From positions 1-36,765 of the IMG/VR virus record IMGVR_UViG_3300042520_000217: a stretch of DNA of 36,765 nucleotides. One strand, given 5' to 3'. Every line of letters begins with the position of its first letter. Position 1 is the stretch's first letter. Made by a program: the position numbers and the translations under genes. A model generated the notes under the pieces. That model ran no database searches. It saw only the letters and a program-made list of their open reading frames with translations, and was not told the origin of the DNA. Below are positions 7,173 to 15,244 of this stretch, in pieces. The DNA is from a virus.

Positions 7173-9398
7173 TTAACTTCCTATTTCGCCTAATCTTGCT
7201 AATTCTAATCTCCAACTATTTGCCATTAAATCTACATCCATAGCAATTACCATCCAATAATGCCCATCGTATTCGATGTTCTGATATGGTTTAATTTCTA
7301 ATGGATCAGCAGCACTTCTAGGCAATGTCAATATCAATCTAGGGTTTTGTCTGCCCTTAATGTTTGCTAACTCCTGAAGGAATATCTGAATCAATGGAAC
7401 TGACTCGACACCATCACGAGACCAAGCCTGAGAATTTGGATAGCCATATCCAACCAGGTCGAGCCGTATAGCACTACTTGAGTTTTCGGTGTCGACATCG
7501 CCAATCTTAAATTTGACTTCCTCGTAGACATTGGAGTAGGATTCATCGGTTACGAATTTCTCTGAAATTTCCTCAGTCGCAAAGGCATCATTTTCTTCGA
7601 TTTTAAGCGACATATTTCTGTACCCTACTGTGTACCCATCTACTGATGCTAAGTTCGTTGTAATGACCTCATATAGCCTTATAATGACCGCTCCGTCTTC
7701 AGGTACAACTACACCAACGATGTCTAGCTTATTCCACATACGAACACCATCTTTCATTGGGAACTGCATGATAGTCGGAGTATTAGTCCAAGTAAATTCA
7801 TCTACACCATCAAACTGAAGGTAGCTTGATCCGATGCGAATCTGAACACCAGCGTTGGTGTTAACTCTAACAACATTATCACTAAGTCCTAGCTCGAAGA
7901 TAAACTCTAACTGAAAGCTAAGCGTATTTGCTAACCCTTGAGCAATCGCAATGTCTTGCCCTGTTCTTGTAGAATCAAGTTCTATGAACGATAACTTATC
8001 ATCTGCAATACCAGTTACATCAGTTGTACCCCAAATCTTAGCGTATTCTCCTAGCGAATCAGAAACATACTGAACAAGGGCAGGAGCATCTCCCATAGGA
8101 TAAAATGCAGGTCTGCTACTTGGAATAGCATTGACATAGTTCCATGCACGAAGTTGATAGATGTTAGGATATGCTGATATAACAGAACCATAGAACCATG
8201 AATCAACAGTAAATGGCTCCTCGTAGATGCCTCCACGAGATGAGTAGTCTAATACCCCTAGTTCCAATGTTGCTGTAAACTCTGTGTAAACAGGTCTTCC
8301 TGTGCGTTGTCCTGCGGTAAACTTGCAAGAGACATCCATGCCAGGTGTTATGGTGCTTATGCCCTCAAACTCTGCTTCGTTGTTAAAATTAAAGAGTCTA
8401 TAAGAATCTTTTGCTAGTTCAGGCATTGAGATTACATAGAACTCATCTCTCCACAAGAATATTCTGCAAAGAAAAGGCTTTAGTATTGCATTAATAAAGT
8501 CAGAAATGTACACAGATGTATTCTCTGCTATCTCACCATTTCCATAAAACAAAGGAATGTCTCCATCAGTATATACTGCGTTGGCAGGCACTAGAAGTTG
8601 TGCAAAAACAGAATCATCTCTATCTAGCCTAGTCTCGTAAATTTCACAAGCAAGATTAATAGGTCGAAGTTCTTTGTATGTCTGATTGATAGCAGCGAAT
8701 ATACTGCCAAGCATAGTTCCTTCTGCAAATCCTGCAAAGTATTGATCTACAACTCGCTTAGAGTCAAATGCATTTAATCCATCAGAAGCGGTAAACTCCA
8801 TGACTTCTTTAATTCCTATCTCATTGATAGTCAGCGTAGAGTTGTTTACATATCCTTTCCAGAACAAATCCCCTTCAATCAGAACTCTTACTTGCCACTT
8901 TCTATAACCTCCTTCAAGAAGCTCGAAGTACTCGTCACGCATTCCTACAAGGCCGAAGTTAAATGATGACCTAACGATTGGCTCTAGTTCGTCTTGACCA
9001 AAGTTTCCCCAACGAAAAGAGAATCCTGCACTATCTTTCTTTGTTGCAGCACCTACAAAACCTAACTCGTAAATCTCTACTCGAATAAGCTGATTGGATT
9101 GATCGCAAGTTTCTGTGAAGTACTTTAGTTCGTAATCAGTATCACTAGGTGTAAAACTTCCTGTAAGCGTTACTCTAAGCTTTATATCCCTAGATGGCAT
9201 TAAAAAAGTCCAAGGATTGGCATTGGAATTTAGGAATCCATTATTAATGTCATAGGAAAAGAATGAAAAACCAGGGTCAAGTGTTCCAACAATGGTTAAA
9301 GAAGTGCCTTCTTCATAAAATGGTTGAGGTACATCACCATTAACTGTGATTGAACCTGTGCCACCAAATAGTCCCCAAATGAATCTGTATTCTGCCAT
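7173..9398 (-). CDS. Large tail protein (tail-tip/baseplate-like) with N-terminal InlB B-repeat-like domain
   Basis: The protein has 741 residues. Residues about 5-80 resemble a divergent InlB B-repeat: TGSITVNGD, then EEGTSLTIVGTLDPGFSFFS, then WTFLMPSRDIKL. The remainder is mixed alpha/beta with motifs such as RKWQVRVLIEGDLFWKGYV (near 168-186) and AFLCRIFLW-like strands, as in distal tail or tail-tip proteins of Bacteroidota siphophages. Placement between tape measure and fibre supports a tail-tip hub or fibre-attachment role. The exact family is not recognised. The ATG follows a TATTTTTG motif by 4 bp. Confidence 0.7.
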   Translation of the reverse strand: MAEYRFIWGLFGGTGSITVNGDVPQPFYEEGTSLTIVGTLDPGFSFFSYDINNGFLNSNANPWTFLMPSRDIKLRVTLTGSFTPSDTDYELKYFTETCDQSNQLIRVEIYELGFVGAATKKDSAGFSFRWGNFGQDELEPIVRSSFNFGLVGMRDEYFELLEGGYRKWQVRVLIEGDLFWKGYVNNSTLTINEIGIKEVMEFTASDGLNAFDSKRVVDQYFAGFAEGTMLGSIFAAINQTYKELRPINLACEIYETRLDRDDSVFAQLLVPANAVYTDGDIPLFYGNGEIAENTSVYISDFINAILKPFLCRIFLWRDEFYVISMPELAKDSYRLFNFNNEAEFEGISTITPGMDVSCKFTAGQRTGRPVYTEFTATLELGVLDYSSRGGIYEEPFTVDSWFYGSVISAYPNIYQLRAWNYVNAIPSSRPAFYPMGDAPALVQYVSDSLGEYAKIWGTTDVTGIADDKLSFIELDSTRTGQDIAIAQGLANTLSFQLEFIFELGLSDNVVRVNTNAGVQIRIGSSYLQFDGVDEFTWTNTPTIMQFPMKDGVRMWNKLDIVGVVVPEDGAVIIRLYEVITTNLASVDGYTVGYRNMSLKIEENDAFATEEISEKFVTDESYSNVYEEVKFKIGDVDTENSSSAIRLDLVGYGYPNSQAWSRDGVESVPLIQIFLQELANIKGRQNPRLILTLPRSAADPLEIKPYQNIEYDGHYWMVIAMDVDLMANSWRLELARLGEIGS

Positions 9399-9402
9399 TG
9401 GT

Positions 9403-9410
9403 CAAAAATA
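9403..9410 (-). promoter_or_regulatory. Possible -7 element adjacent to the tail-tip gene start
   Basis: The minus strand reads TATTTTTGACCATTGG-like context: TATTTTTG, then ACC, then the ATG at 9398. It matches TAnnTTTG but has no clear TTG at about -33. The same arrangement precedes the starts at 12105, 13803 and 16108. Confidence 0.3.
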
Positions 9411-9431
9411 CAAAAAAAAATAGGGATTATC

Positions 9432-9462
9432 TTGACTTATATTTAGTCTACTGCTAGATTTG
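9432..9462 (+). promoter_or_regulatory. Bacteroidota-type promoter for the lone plus-strand gene
   Basis: TTG at 9432-9434, 20 bp spacer, then TAGATTTG at 9455-9462. This is a full match to the TTG / TAnnTTTG promoter type. The first 15 bases CTTGACTTATATTTA (9431-9445) match 14 of 15 in the early promoter at 24185-24199. The start site expected 5-8 bp downstream falls at or next to the ATG at 9470, so the mRNA would be leaderless or nearly so. Confidence 0.75.
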
Positions 9463-9469
9463 TCCCAAC

Positions 9470-9640
9470 ATGAACAGAACATTGAAAGAATCATCAGATG
9501 TTATCGCCAAGTGCATAGCAGAAATCAGGTCAAGACCTGACAACATCACAGACGAATTAATCGAGAAAAGTTGCATTAAGTACGATGTCGATGAGGATCG
9601 AATCAGAAAGATAGCACTACTAAGAAAAAGAGTTTCATAG
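9470..9640 (+). CDS. Lone plus-strand 56-residue protein in the tail block
   Basis: ATG 9470, TAG 9638-9640, 56 residues, beginning MNRTLKESSDVIAKCIAEIR. It is mostly helical, and DELIEKSCIKYDVDEDRIRK looks like a compact helix-turn-helix, but no family is certain. It is the only plus-strand gene between 1 and 24.2 kb and has its own promoter (9432-9462) and terminator (9671-9698), so it is a complete independent unit, or moron. The promoter shares an element with the early promoter, so it is probably expressed early while its neighbours are late. A small regulator or anti-host factor is possible but unproven. Confidence 0.75.
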   Translation: MNRTLKESSDVIAKCIAEIRSRPDNITDELIEKSCIKYDVDEDRIRKIALLRKRVS

Positions 9641-9670
9641 CAGTTATTTTGGGTTTTTGTTAACAGAAAG

Positions 9671-9698
9671 CCTTGGCCGTGTGGTCAAGGTTTTTTTT
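9671..9698 (+). terminator. Intrinsic terminator of the lone plus-strand gene
   Basis: CCTTGGCC, loop GTGT, GGTCAAGG forms an 8-bp stem with one G-U pair, followed by eight T. The T run overlaps the stop codon of the convergent tape measure gene (9697-9699). Confidence 0.85.
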
Positions 9699-12105
9699 AT
9701 CTTATGTTCCTTCTGATTTGAGCCTGCTCTACAAAGAATAGCAAATCATCTGGGCCTTTAAGCATTACTTCAACACCGTACATTCCTGAACTTACTGATG
9801 CACCAGAATAATCCATTGATGGCACTTGAGGCACAATTACTCCATTAGTATTAGGTACAAACAACTCAGGTCTACGCTCACCTACGATGTAAGCTCTTCC
9901 CTTAGATACAGGGCCACCAAATTCTCTTCTGTTAGTGAATGTAGAACCTGTGCCTGCTGAAGGAGAACCTCCTCCTCCACCTCCAAATCTCCCAGATAAT
10001 CTATTTGCTTGAGAAGATACAAATCCTGCTAATGCAATTAAAGCAACCCCTGCGGCTATTGCTATAGGTCCATTTAAAGTTTTTAAAGCAATTTTTATTT
10101 TTTCTAATGTTATACCAACACCAATTGCATATTGACCTAATTCATTTAAAATCCTAGCAATCCCTCCAAGCAAAGCAGCACCTCCAGCCTGTAAAGCATT
10201 TGTTCCTTCTCCTAATGCGTTTCCAATAGCAAAAGCTACATCACCTAATGTATTTTCAATTCCTTGTTCAAGAATTCTAGTTGCTTCATTAAGAAATTGC
10301 TGAGTTTCAGATAATTTAAGTATAAATTCATTTAGTGAATTAAATCCTTGAGCAGAACCTAGTGCAATTGCTTGAAAAACTTGAGCAGAAGTTAAGCCCA
10401 CTTGATTCAAACTTTCCTCAAATAAAGTAAGCTGCTGACGAATTGCTTCTAAATTCTCAGTATAAATTTGTGAAGCTCCTTGAACAGGGCCTGCTATATC
10501 TGCTGATTCTAAATCCCTACTAAAAAAAGCAGCTAAGCTCTCTCCAAAGAAATTCTCTCTTACCTTACTTAGAATTGTTAAAGAATCATTTAATTTAGAT
10601 AAACTTTCATTTGTTCTTTTAATAGTTTTATCTGGCTCACCATCTGATAAATCAGCTAAAGCTTGATCTAACGCTCCATATTGTTCATTTAATATTGATA
10701 ACGTAGCAGAATTTTCTTGTAAAGCATCTTCAGTAGCTTTAGCTGAAACATTCCCTAAAATTGATATTTGCTCGTTTACAGAAGCAATTGCAGCTCTTTT
10801 TTCTCTTAATTTTTTAGTTACTTCTGTTTCTTGAGTAATCCCTCTAGCATTGTTTCTATTTACTATTTCTGATAAATCAATTTCTTCTTTTCTTAATTTG
10901 TCTCTTTCTGCATATAATTTATTTTGCAAAAGAGTTTCTTTTCTTTCTTTTACAATTAAGTCAATTCTTTCTTTTTGAGCATCTGAAAACGACTCTGAAA
11001 TTGCATCAATAGCTGCTCTTTCTTTAATTGAAGCAATCAGTACATTATAAGCATCACCAAGGCCTTCTGTAAGAGCTTTTTCCTTAGTAATATTTCCGAT
11101 GATTTTTGGATATTTTTCTAATAGCTTATTATAAACTACTATCCTTTCATTTTCAGATTTACTATTATCAGTTAAAACAGAGTTAAGCAATTGTACTTCT
11201 GCTGATTCTGACGCTGCTGATTTATTTGCTTTTAATCTTGCTGAATCAACATCATTTAATGATTTTATTACATTATTTAAAGCTTCATTAAATCTATCAG
11301 TTTCAGAAACCACTTCTTTAGTCTCTTCTGCTGTGTCAAATAATCCAAGTTGATAAGCAGTAAATGCTGATGTAGCTACTGATATTCCTAAAACAAGAAG
11401 ATTTGATCCTGTTAATAAACTTTTAAAGAAGGTAGATAAGGCTGACCCAGTGCTACCAGTAGTAATTCTTAAAGCACTAAATTGCTCGGCAAGTTGCTGT
11501 ATGTTGTTACCTACACCAATAATACCAAAAGGTGCATCCTGAATTACACGGTTAAAAGCAATAGCTGAACCATTAGCTGCTCCTGCTGATACTCTAAATT
11601 TATCAAATGATTTAACAGAAGTAGTAGCAACTGTTTTACCTAAAGAATTAATTCTTGTAAGTTCAGCACTCGTTTGTTCTAGTTGAGCATTTAGCCTAGC
11701 TACTTCTTCTTCGCTTGTTGCTTGTTGTAATGAAACTTTTAATTGCTTTAATTGAGCGTTTAATGTGCCAATTAATCCAATTTCTTCTTTTTGTTTAACA
11801 TTTCTTTGTTCAAATACTTTGCCTAGAGCATTTAATCTTGCTAATTCTTTTTGCGTTCCTTGAAGTTTAGCGTTGTACTCAGCAATCTCTTTTTCGCTTA
11901 AAGCCCGAGTTATTGAAGTTTTATATCCATTAAGTTTGGCATTTAATTCTTCAATTATCCCTTTTTGCCGTTGGAGCTTACCATTGGTTTTATCAGATGT
12001 TGATGACATTGAGTCATCAAAGTCCTTCAAGGTCTTTTTTACCTTTGTCAGTGCCGATTGGATGTCCTTTATATCGGCCGTTAATTTTATCTGAAGCTCA
12101 TTCAT
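9697..12105 (-). CDS. Tape measure protein
   Basis: The 802-residue protein sits between the chaperones and the tail-tip gene. Its N-terminal 160 residues are helical with two related 45-residue blocks (about 52-96 and 112-157, each with LNAxL near its start and LNALGK/INSLGK at its end). A hydrophobic segment lies at about 233-256, long coiled-coil-rich stretches follow, and a second hydrophobic segment lies at about 678-700. The C-terminus has a glycine run (GGGGGG ending at 713) followed by EFGGPVSKGRAYIVGERRPE, a signature common at tape measure ends. The protein sets tail length and helps DNA passage. At roughly 1.5 Å per residue this would give a tail near 110-120 nm, a family rule of thumb. 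Confidence 0.9.
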   Translation of the reverse strand: MNELQIKLTADIKDIQSALTKVKKTLKDFDDSMSSTSDKTNGKLQRQKGIIEELNAKLNGYKTSITRALSEKEIAEYNAKLQGTQKELARLNALGKVFEQRNVKQKEEIGLIGTLNAQLKQLKVSLQQATSEEEVARLNAQLEQTSAELTRINSLGKTVATTSVKSFDKFRVSAGAANGSAIAFNRVIQDAPFGIIGVGNNIQQLAEQFSALRITTGSTGSALSTFFKSLLTGSNLLVLGISVATSAFTAYQLGLFDTAEETKEVVSETDRFNEALNNVIKSLNDVDSARLKANKSAASESAEVQLLNSVLTDNSKSENERIVVYNKLLEKYPKIIGNITKEKALTEGLGDAYNVLIASIKERAAIDAISESFSDAQKERIDLIVKERKETLLQNKLYAERDKLRKEEIDLSEIVNRNNARGITQETEVTKKLREKRAAIASVNEQISILGNVSAKATEDALQENSATLSILNEQYGALDQALADLSDGEPDKTIKRTNESLSKLNDSLTILSKVRENFFGESLAAFFSRDLESADIAGPVQGASQIYTENLEAIRQQLTLFEESLNQVGLTSAQVFQAIALGSAQGFNSLNEFILKLSETQQFLNEATRILEQGIENTLGDVAFAIGNALGEGTNALQAGGAALLGGIARILNELGQYAIGVGITLEKIKIALKTLNGPIAIAAGVALIALAGFVSSQANRLSGRFGGGGGGSPSAGTGSTFTNRREFGGPVSKGRAYIVGERRPELFVPNTNGVIVPQVPSMDYSGASVSSGMYGVEVMLKGPDDLLFFVEQAQIRRNIR

Positions 12106-12117
12106 ATTTCAAAAATA

Positions 12118-12426
12118 CTAATTTTTAGCCATCTTATCTAAGAAGGCATTTCTACGAGCTTTAACTAAGGAAGAATCTAATTTCTTGCCACTCTGATCAG
12201 TAGGCAATGGGAAGTACTGCTGAATAGATTTATTAGGAGCCTTCTTAGGAATCGAGGTGTAGACCTGGTACGCAACAAGCCGATATTTTTCCCACTCTCT
12301 TGACTGACTAATCTGATGACCACGCATGGTCAAGATAGTCTCAGCAAAAGTCATTTCATAAAAATTTCGAGGAAGTATTCGAAGTTCACCAAAACATTCT
12401 TGGCAAACATCAATCCATGTTAACTT
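12118..12426 (-). CDS. Tail assembly chaperone, frameshift extension (gpT-like)
   Basis: This is the second part of the tail chaperone, reached by a -1 ribosomal frameshift at the A9 run of the preceding gene. Reading in the -1 frame from 12426 passes without a stop through LTWIDVCQECFGELRI and FYEMTFAETILTMRGHQ to the stop at 12118, giving a fusion of about 231 residues. The pattern FGEL...PRNFYEMTFAE resembles the T part of gpG-gpT proteins. An ATG at 12354 lies in the same frame, so a 78-residue product alone is possible but unlikely to be the main one. The fusion helps assemble the tail around the tape measure. Confidence 0.85.
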   Translation of the reverse strand, partial: KLTWIDVCQECFGELRILPRNFYEMTFAETILTMRGHQISQSREWEKYRLVAYQVYTSIPKKAPNKSIQQYFPLPTDQSGKKLDSSLVKARRNAFLDKMAKN

Positions 12427-12812
12427 TTTTTTTCAGCGACAGAATCTGTCGTTGATTCCAATTCCTTAACCGCAGGCAAGTCAACTCCCATAGAAGTCCA
12501 AAAAGTTTGCCATACAGAATAGATGTCTTCTTCGCCAATCTCTGCAATCCACTCTCCAACCTGCTCCACAGTTACAGACTCCTCAAAGCCTACAACATAG
12601 TCATTGCCAATAATACCTGCGTAAATCAATGTCTTAACAAGTAGAAAGTGATTCTTCTCATTGAGCTTCATGATTCGATTTAGCAAATCCTCGGTCTCGA
12701 AATTAGCATTCTCACCCTTGTAGATAATCTTAGCAAGTTCGATAGCTGAAAAGTTGTTAAACCGCAAAGTTCGGTTCTTTCCGCCTATGTTTAGTGTCAT
12801 TATTCCTGTCAT
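12420..12812 (-). CDS. Tail assembly chaperone (gpG-like)
   Basis: The 130-residue protein lies between the major tail protein and the tape measure, the standard place for gpG. It is acidic and alpha-rich (AIELAKIIYKG, EQVGEWIAEIGEEDIYSVWQ). The stop codon follows directly after a run of nine A, where a -1 slip yields the longer fusion. A second in-frame ATG (12800) is possible. It is preceded by a terminator (12843-12868), so it needs read-through or its own promoter, which would keep it much less abundant than the major tail protein. Confidence 0.8.
   Translation of the reverse strand: MTGIMTLNIGGKNRTLRFNNFSAIELAKIIYKGENANFETEDLLNRIMKLNEKNHFLLVKTLIYAGIIGNDYVVGFEESVTVEQVGEWIAEIGEEDIYSVWQTFWTSMGVDLPAVKELESTTDSVAEKKS
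12423..12434 (-). promoter_or_regulatory. Programmed -1 frameshift site
   Basis: Minus-strand zero-frame codons GAA AAA AAA AGT TAA contain a slippery A-AAA-AAA heptamer within nine A (12425-12433). A -1 slip reads AAG TTA ACA TGG and joins the downstream gpT-like frame, which is open to 12118. Confidence 0.85.
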
Positions 12813-12842
12813 GCCACTAATTTAGTAATAAATGTAACAAGC

Positions 12843-12868
12843 AAAAAAAAAGCTCCTAAAAAAGGAGC
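12843..12868 (-). terminator. Intrinsic terminator after the major tail protein gene
   Basis: A 6-bp stem GCTCCT/AGGAGC with an A/T loop is followed on the minus strand by nine T. On the plus strand it is followed by CTTTTT, so it may work both ways. Confidence 0.8.
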
Positions 12869-12901
12869 CTTTTTACTAAACACAAACACGAAAAACAGAA
12901 A

Positions 12902-13336
12902 TTAAGTTGTTACTGCGTCATCAATTGGGCCAGAACCTGTGATGGTTACAGAGTATGTCTGATATTCAGGAGCAGTTGCAGTTTCGTCAAACTGAGAGAT
13001 GAACCCTTCACCATATCTGATGTAAGAAGCATCTAGCGATTCAAACTTAAACTTTCTTGTTGCTCTAGCAATAGTATATCCAAAGATGTCTTCAGCAGAA
13101 ACTTCATTCACACCTGGGTTGGTATTAACATCACCCTCAAAGCTCATTGTCCAAGAAGCAGTAGAAGGAAGGTTTCTTACGAAGTCACCAGTACAATCGT
13201 TGTTGATTTCTGTAGAGCCTACGGAAATAGACAAAGATTTTGAGGAGGTACAAACCGCCAATTTCCAAGATGGTGTTGAAGTTGCAGAAATGTCAATGTA
13301 AACACCAATATCTTTACTAAATAATTCGTTAGCCAT
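12902..13336 (-). CDS. Major tail tube protein
   Basis: The 144-residue protein has the beta-rich, low-charge composition and the motifs of tail tube proteins: STEINNDCTGDFVRNLPS (41-58) followed by SWTMSFEGDV, with a C-terminal YQTYSVTITGSG strand. It sits next to the tail terminator and chaperone genes. It has its own matched promoter (13358-13388) and a strong terminator (12843-12868), as suits the most abundant tail protein. It polymerises into the tail tube. Confidence rests on motif style, size and position. Confidence 0.85.
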   Translation of the reverse strand: MANELFSKDIGVYIDISATSTPSWKLAVCTSSKSLSISVGSTEINNDCTGDFVRNLPSTASWTMSFEGDVNTNPGVNEVSAEDIFGYTIARATRKFKFESLDASYIRYGEGFISQFDETATAPEYQTYSVTITGSGPIDDAVTT

Positions 13337-13357
13337 AGTCTTATTATTTTATTATTT

Positions 13358-13388
13358 CAAAGGTATCAGATTTTTTTTTATAATCAAA
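13358..13388 (-). promoter_or_regulatory. Promoter of the major tail protein gene
   Basis: On the minus strand TTTTG (13389-13385) is followed after 19 bp by TACCTTTG (13365-13358), a full match to the Bacteroidota type. The start site would lie about 15-20 bp before the ATG at 13336. Confidence 0.7.
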
Positions 13389-13803
13389 ATGGTACTACTA
13401 TGTGAGAATATGTCCTAACATTTCTGTAAATCCAATACTCACCTGTTCTCAACTGAACACTATCAGAACTTGCTAGGTTGGTAGTTCCAATCTCCCATCC
13501 GTAAGCGTTAATGTTTATGTCAGCGTTACTCATTGGATTTATAATGTCTTCAATATCCTGAGCGATGTCAAATGCCTGATCCATACCAGTAGGTCTAGTA
13601 AAGCCTGTTACAATATCCAAGGTAACATCTGCATTAAACTTCTTGCAAGTAGTGTTAGTAATCTCAGAAGTTGTTATGCTAGAGATAATCACATAGGGAT
13701 ATCCTGCCATCTCAGGGATAGAAAATGCATCGTAGATAGGTACACCTATCTCTGGGTATAGTGCTTGAAAATAACCAGCTTTTAATGCTTTTGATAAATC
13801 CAT
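13384..13803 (-). CDS. Tail terminator / completion protein (DUF3168-like)
   Basis: Taken from the ATG at 13803 (the longer reading uses TTG), giving 139 residues. The N-terminus DLSKALKAGYFQAL with PIYDAF and YPYVIISS follows the pattern of gp17-like tail completion proteins (DUF3168), and GMDQAFDIAQDIEDII is the usual middle helix. Such proteins cap the tail tube and join it to the head. It sits between the head-tail genes and the major tail protein, as expected. TATCTTTGA lies 2 bp before the ATG. Confidence 0.75.
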   Translation of the reverse strand: MDLSKALKAGYFQALYPEIGVPIYDAFSIPEMAGYPYVIISSITTSEITNTTCKKFNADVTLDIVTGFTRPTGMDQAFDIAQDIEDIINPMSNADININAYGWEIGTTNLASSDSVQLRTGEYWIYRNVRTYSHIVVPF

Positions 13804-13821
13804 AGTCAAAGATAAGGTTTT

Positions 13822-14625
13822 TTAACGATTTGTAAATCCAAACCTATTGCCCTCCTGCTTAAACGACAATCTGCATCTGCAATTAATGGTGTTAGTCATA
13901 GAAGCTCCTTGGGTTGAATCACCAGGATATGCCAACTGCTGACCATTGATAATGAAGTTATTCTTTATCGGAATAAAGAATTTTGGGTCTGTAAATAGGT
14001 GAGCATCTCTAGTTCTATCATCACGGATAGCCTTCCATGCTTTCTGCCAATTTAATCCTGAGCTTTCTAGTGCAAGAAGTTGTGCTTTGCTCATTGCATT
14101 GGTAACCTCTGTTCTTGCAATCGTGTTAGATCGTAGCACAAGGTCTGTCTGTCTAATTAAGTCAGCTATCTGCTCGTTGCTTAGTCCATTGCCTCTGCTC
14201 TTGCCAATTAACTCGTTTACTCGCTTGATTCCTGTCGATAGTACCTCTGAAATTCTAAAGCCAATGTAGGTGCTTAGAAAGCCATCCATAAGCCTTCTCC
14301 AAAATGAGGTCATCTCGTTTACATTCTGTGGTGCAAGAGTGCTTGCTACCTCATCAAAGATGTCTTTTGTCTGTATTTCTTGGTTGGTGATTGGCTTGAC
14401 AAACTCGTTCCAAGTTAAAGTGCCCTCATCCTCCATTATAAGCTGATACATGGCTTGATATACCATAGCTATACCTTGACCACTCACAGAGCCGATGTCT
14501 TGTCCTGACTCAAATAAACGAGCCATTTCATCGTACTGCTCATCCAATGCTCGGTTGATTAGCCTAGCAAATCGTTTCTCAAAATAAGAATGTCTTGAAA
14601 GATATATTTTGTCCGTGTAGTTCAT
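13822..14625 (-). CDS. Mu gpF / SPP1 gp7-like head morphogenesis protein
   Basis: The 267-residue protein has the Mu F-like signature in its C-terminal half: NTIARTEVTNAMSKAQL (167-183), KAWKAIRDDRTRDAHL and the final YPGDSTQGAS...NCRCRL. Family members are minor head proteins needed for capsid assembly or DNA ejection. The gene usually follows the portal; here it lies further on, between connector and tail genes. The start overlaps the stop of the 59-residue membrane protein by ATGA (14622-14625). Confidence 0.85.
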   Translation of the reverse strand: MNYTDKIYLSRHSYFEKRFARLINRALDEQYDEMARLFESGQDIGSVSGQGIAMVYQAMYQLIMEDEGTLTWNEFVKPITNQEIQTKDIFDEVASTLAPQNVNEMTSFWRRLMDGFLSTYIGFRISEVLSTGIKRVNELIGKSRGNGLSNEQIADLIRQTDLVLRSNTIARTEVTNAMSKAQLLALESSGLNWQKAWKAIRDDRTRDAHLFTDPKFFIPIKNNFIINGQQLAYPGDSTQGASMTNTINCRCRLSFKQEGNRFGFTNR

Positions 14626-14801
14626 TTAGAACGCTCATATATTTCTACTCCTCCCCAGATAACTAAGAAGCAGAAAGATACGGATAAAAGATAAGCAAAC
14701 GGCTTGTTGCACCATAAGGCAAACTCTAGGATGCCTGAGCAAATTGAAAGGCACAGAAATGACAAAGCAAAAATCTGTGCCCAATCCTTTAATTGTTTCA
14801 T
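14622..14801 (-). CDS. 59-residue two-helix membrane protein within the connector genes
   Basis: ATG 14801-14799 and TGA 14624-14622 give 59 residues beginning MKQLKDWAQIFALSFLCLSI. Two hydrophobic helices (about 9-26 and 34-50) contain four cysteines. It overlaps both neighbours by ATGA, which supports expression. A holin-like or superinfection-exclusion protein would fit its size, but nothing proves this. It is unusual to find a membrane protein among head-tail joining genes. Confidence 0.7.
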   Translation of the reverse strand: MKQLKDWAQIFALSFLCLSICSGILEFALWCNKPFAYLLSVSFCFLVIWGGVEIYERSK

Positions 14802-15244
14802 TGTGTTTGTAGAAGTTTCTTAATATTAGCTAAAGTTTTCTCAAACTCCAACCTAGCGTTTCGGTATAGGTAGCTATTAGCAGGTATTGGATTTTTAGCT
14901 GGTTCATTACCCTTAAAATCACTAGCGTATTCTACTAATCCATATTCAGTTAAAAATGCTTGATCAACCCCAGCACCAGTTCCAAACTCAACAAATGGAG
15001 CATAATTAACTCCATTTATACCTCCAGCCAAAACAGACCAAGTTAATCCATTGTTTGATACTTCTGTGCGAATAGTTTTTTGTAATTCACGAGTCTTAAC
15101 AGGAACTTTATTTACGGCAGCAATTTTAGTTCTTTCCGACCAATCTTTAATTTCCAAAAGAATACCTACCTGTACATCTTCCGAGTACTGTTCAATATTC
15201 TTAATTAATGTATCAATACCATTAACCTTAACTTGGACTGCCAT
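14798..15244 (-). CDS. HK97 gp10-like head-tail connector / tail completion protein
   Basis: Start placed at the ATG at 15244 because the longer reading begins with TTG, giving 148 residues. The pattern VKVNGIDTLIKNIEQYSEDV, then VPVKTRELQKTI, then the YAPFVEFGTG motif (about residue 90) is typical of HK97 gp10-like proteins. These act at the head-tail interface. It overlaps the previous gene by 17 bp. Confidence 0.85.
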   Translation of the reverse strand: MAVQVKVNGIDTLIKNIEQYSEDVQVGILLEIKDWSERTKIAAVNKVPVKTRELQKTIRTEVSNNGLTWSVLAGGINGVNYAPFVEFGTGAGVDQAFLTEYGLVEYASDFKGNEPAKNPIPANSYLYRNARLEFEKTLANIKKLLQTQ

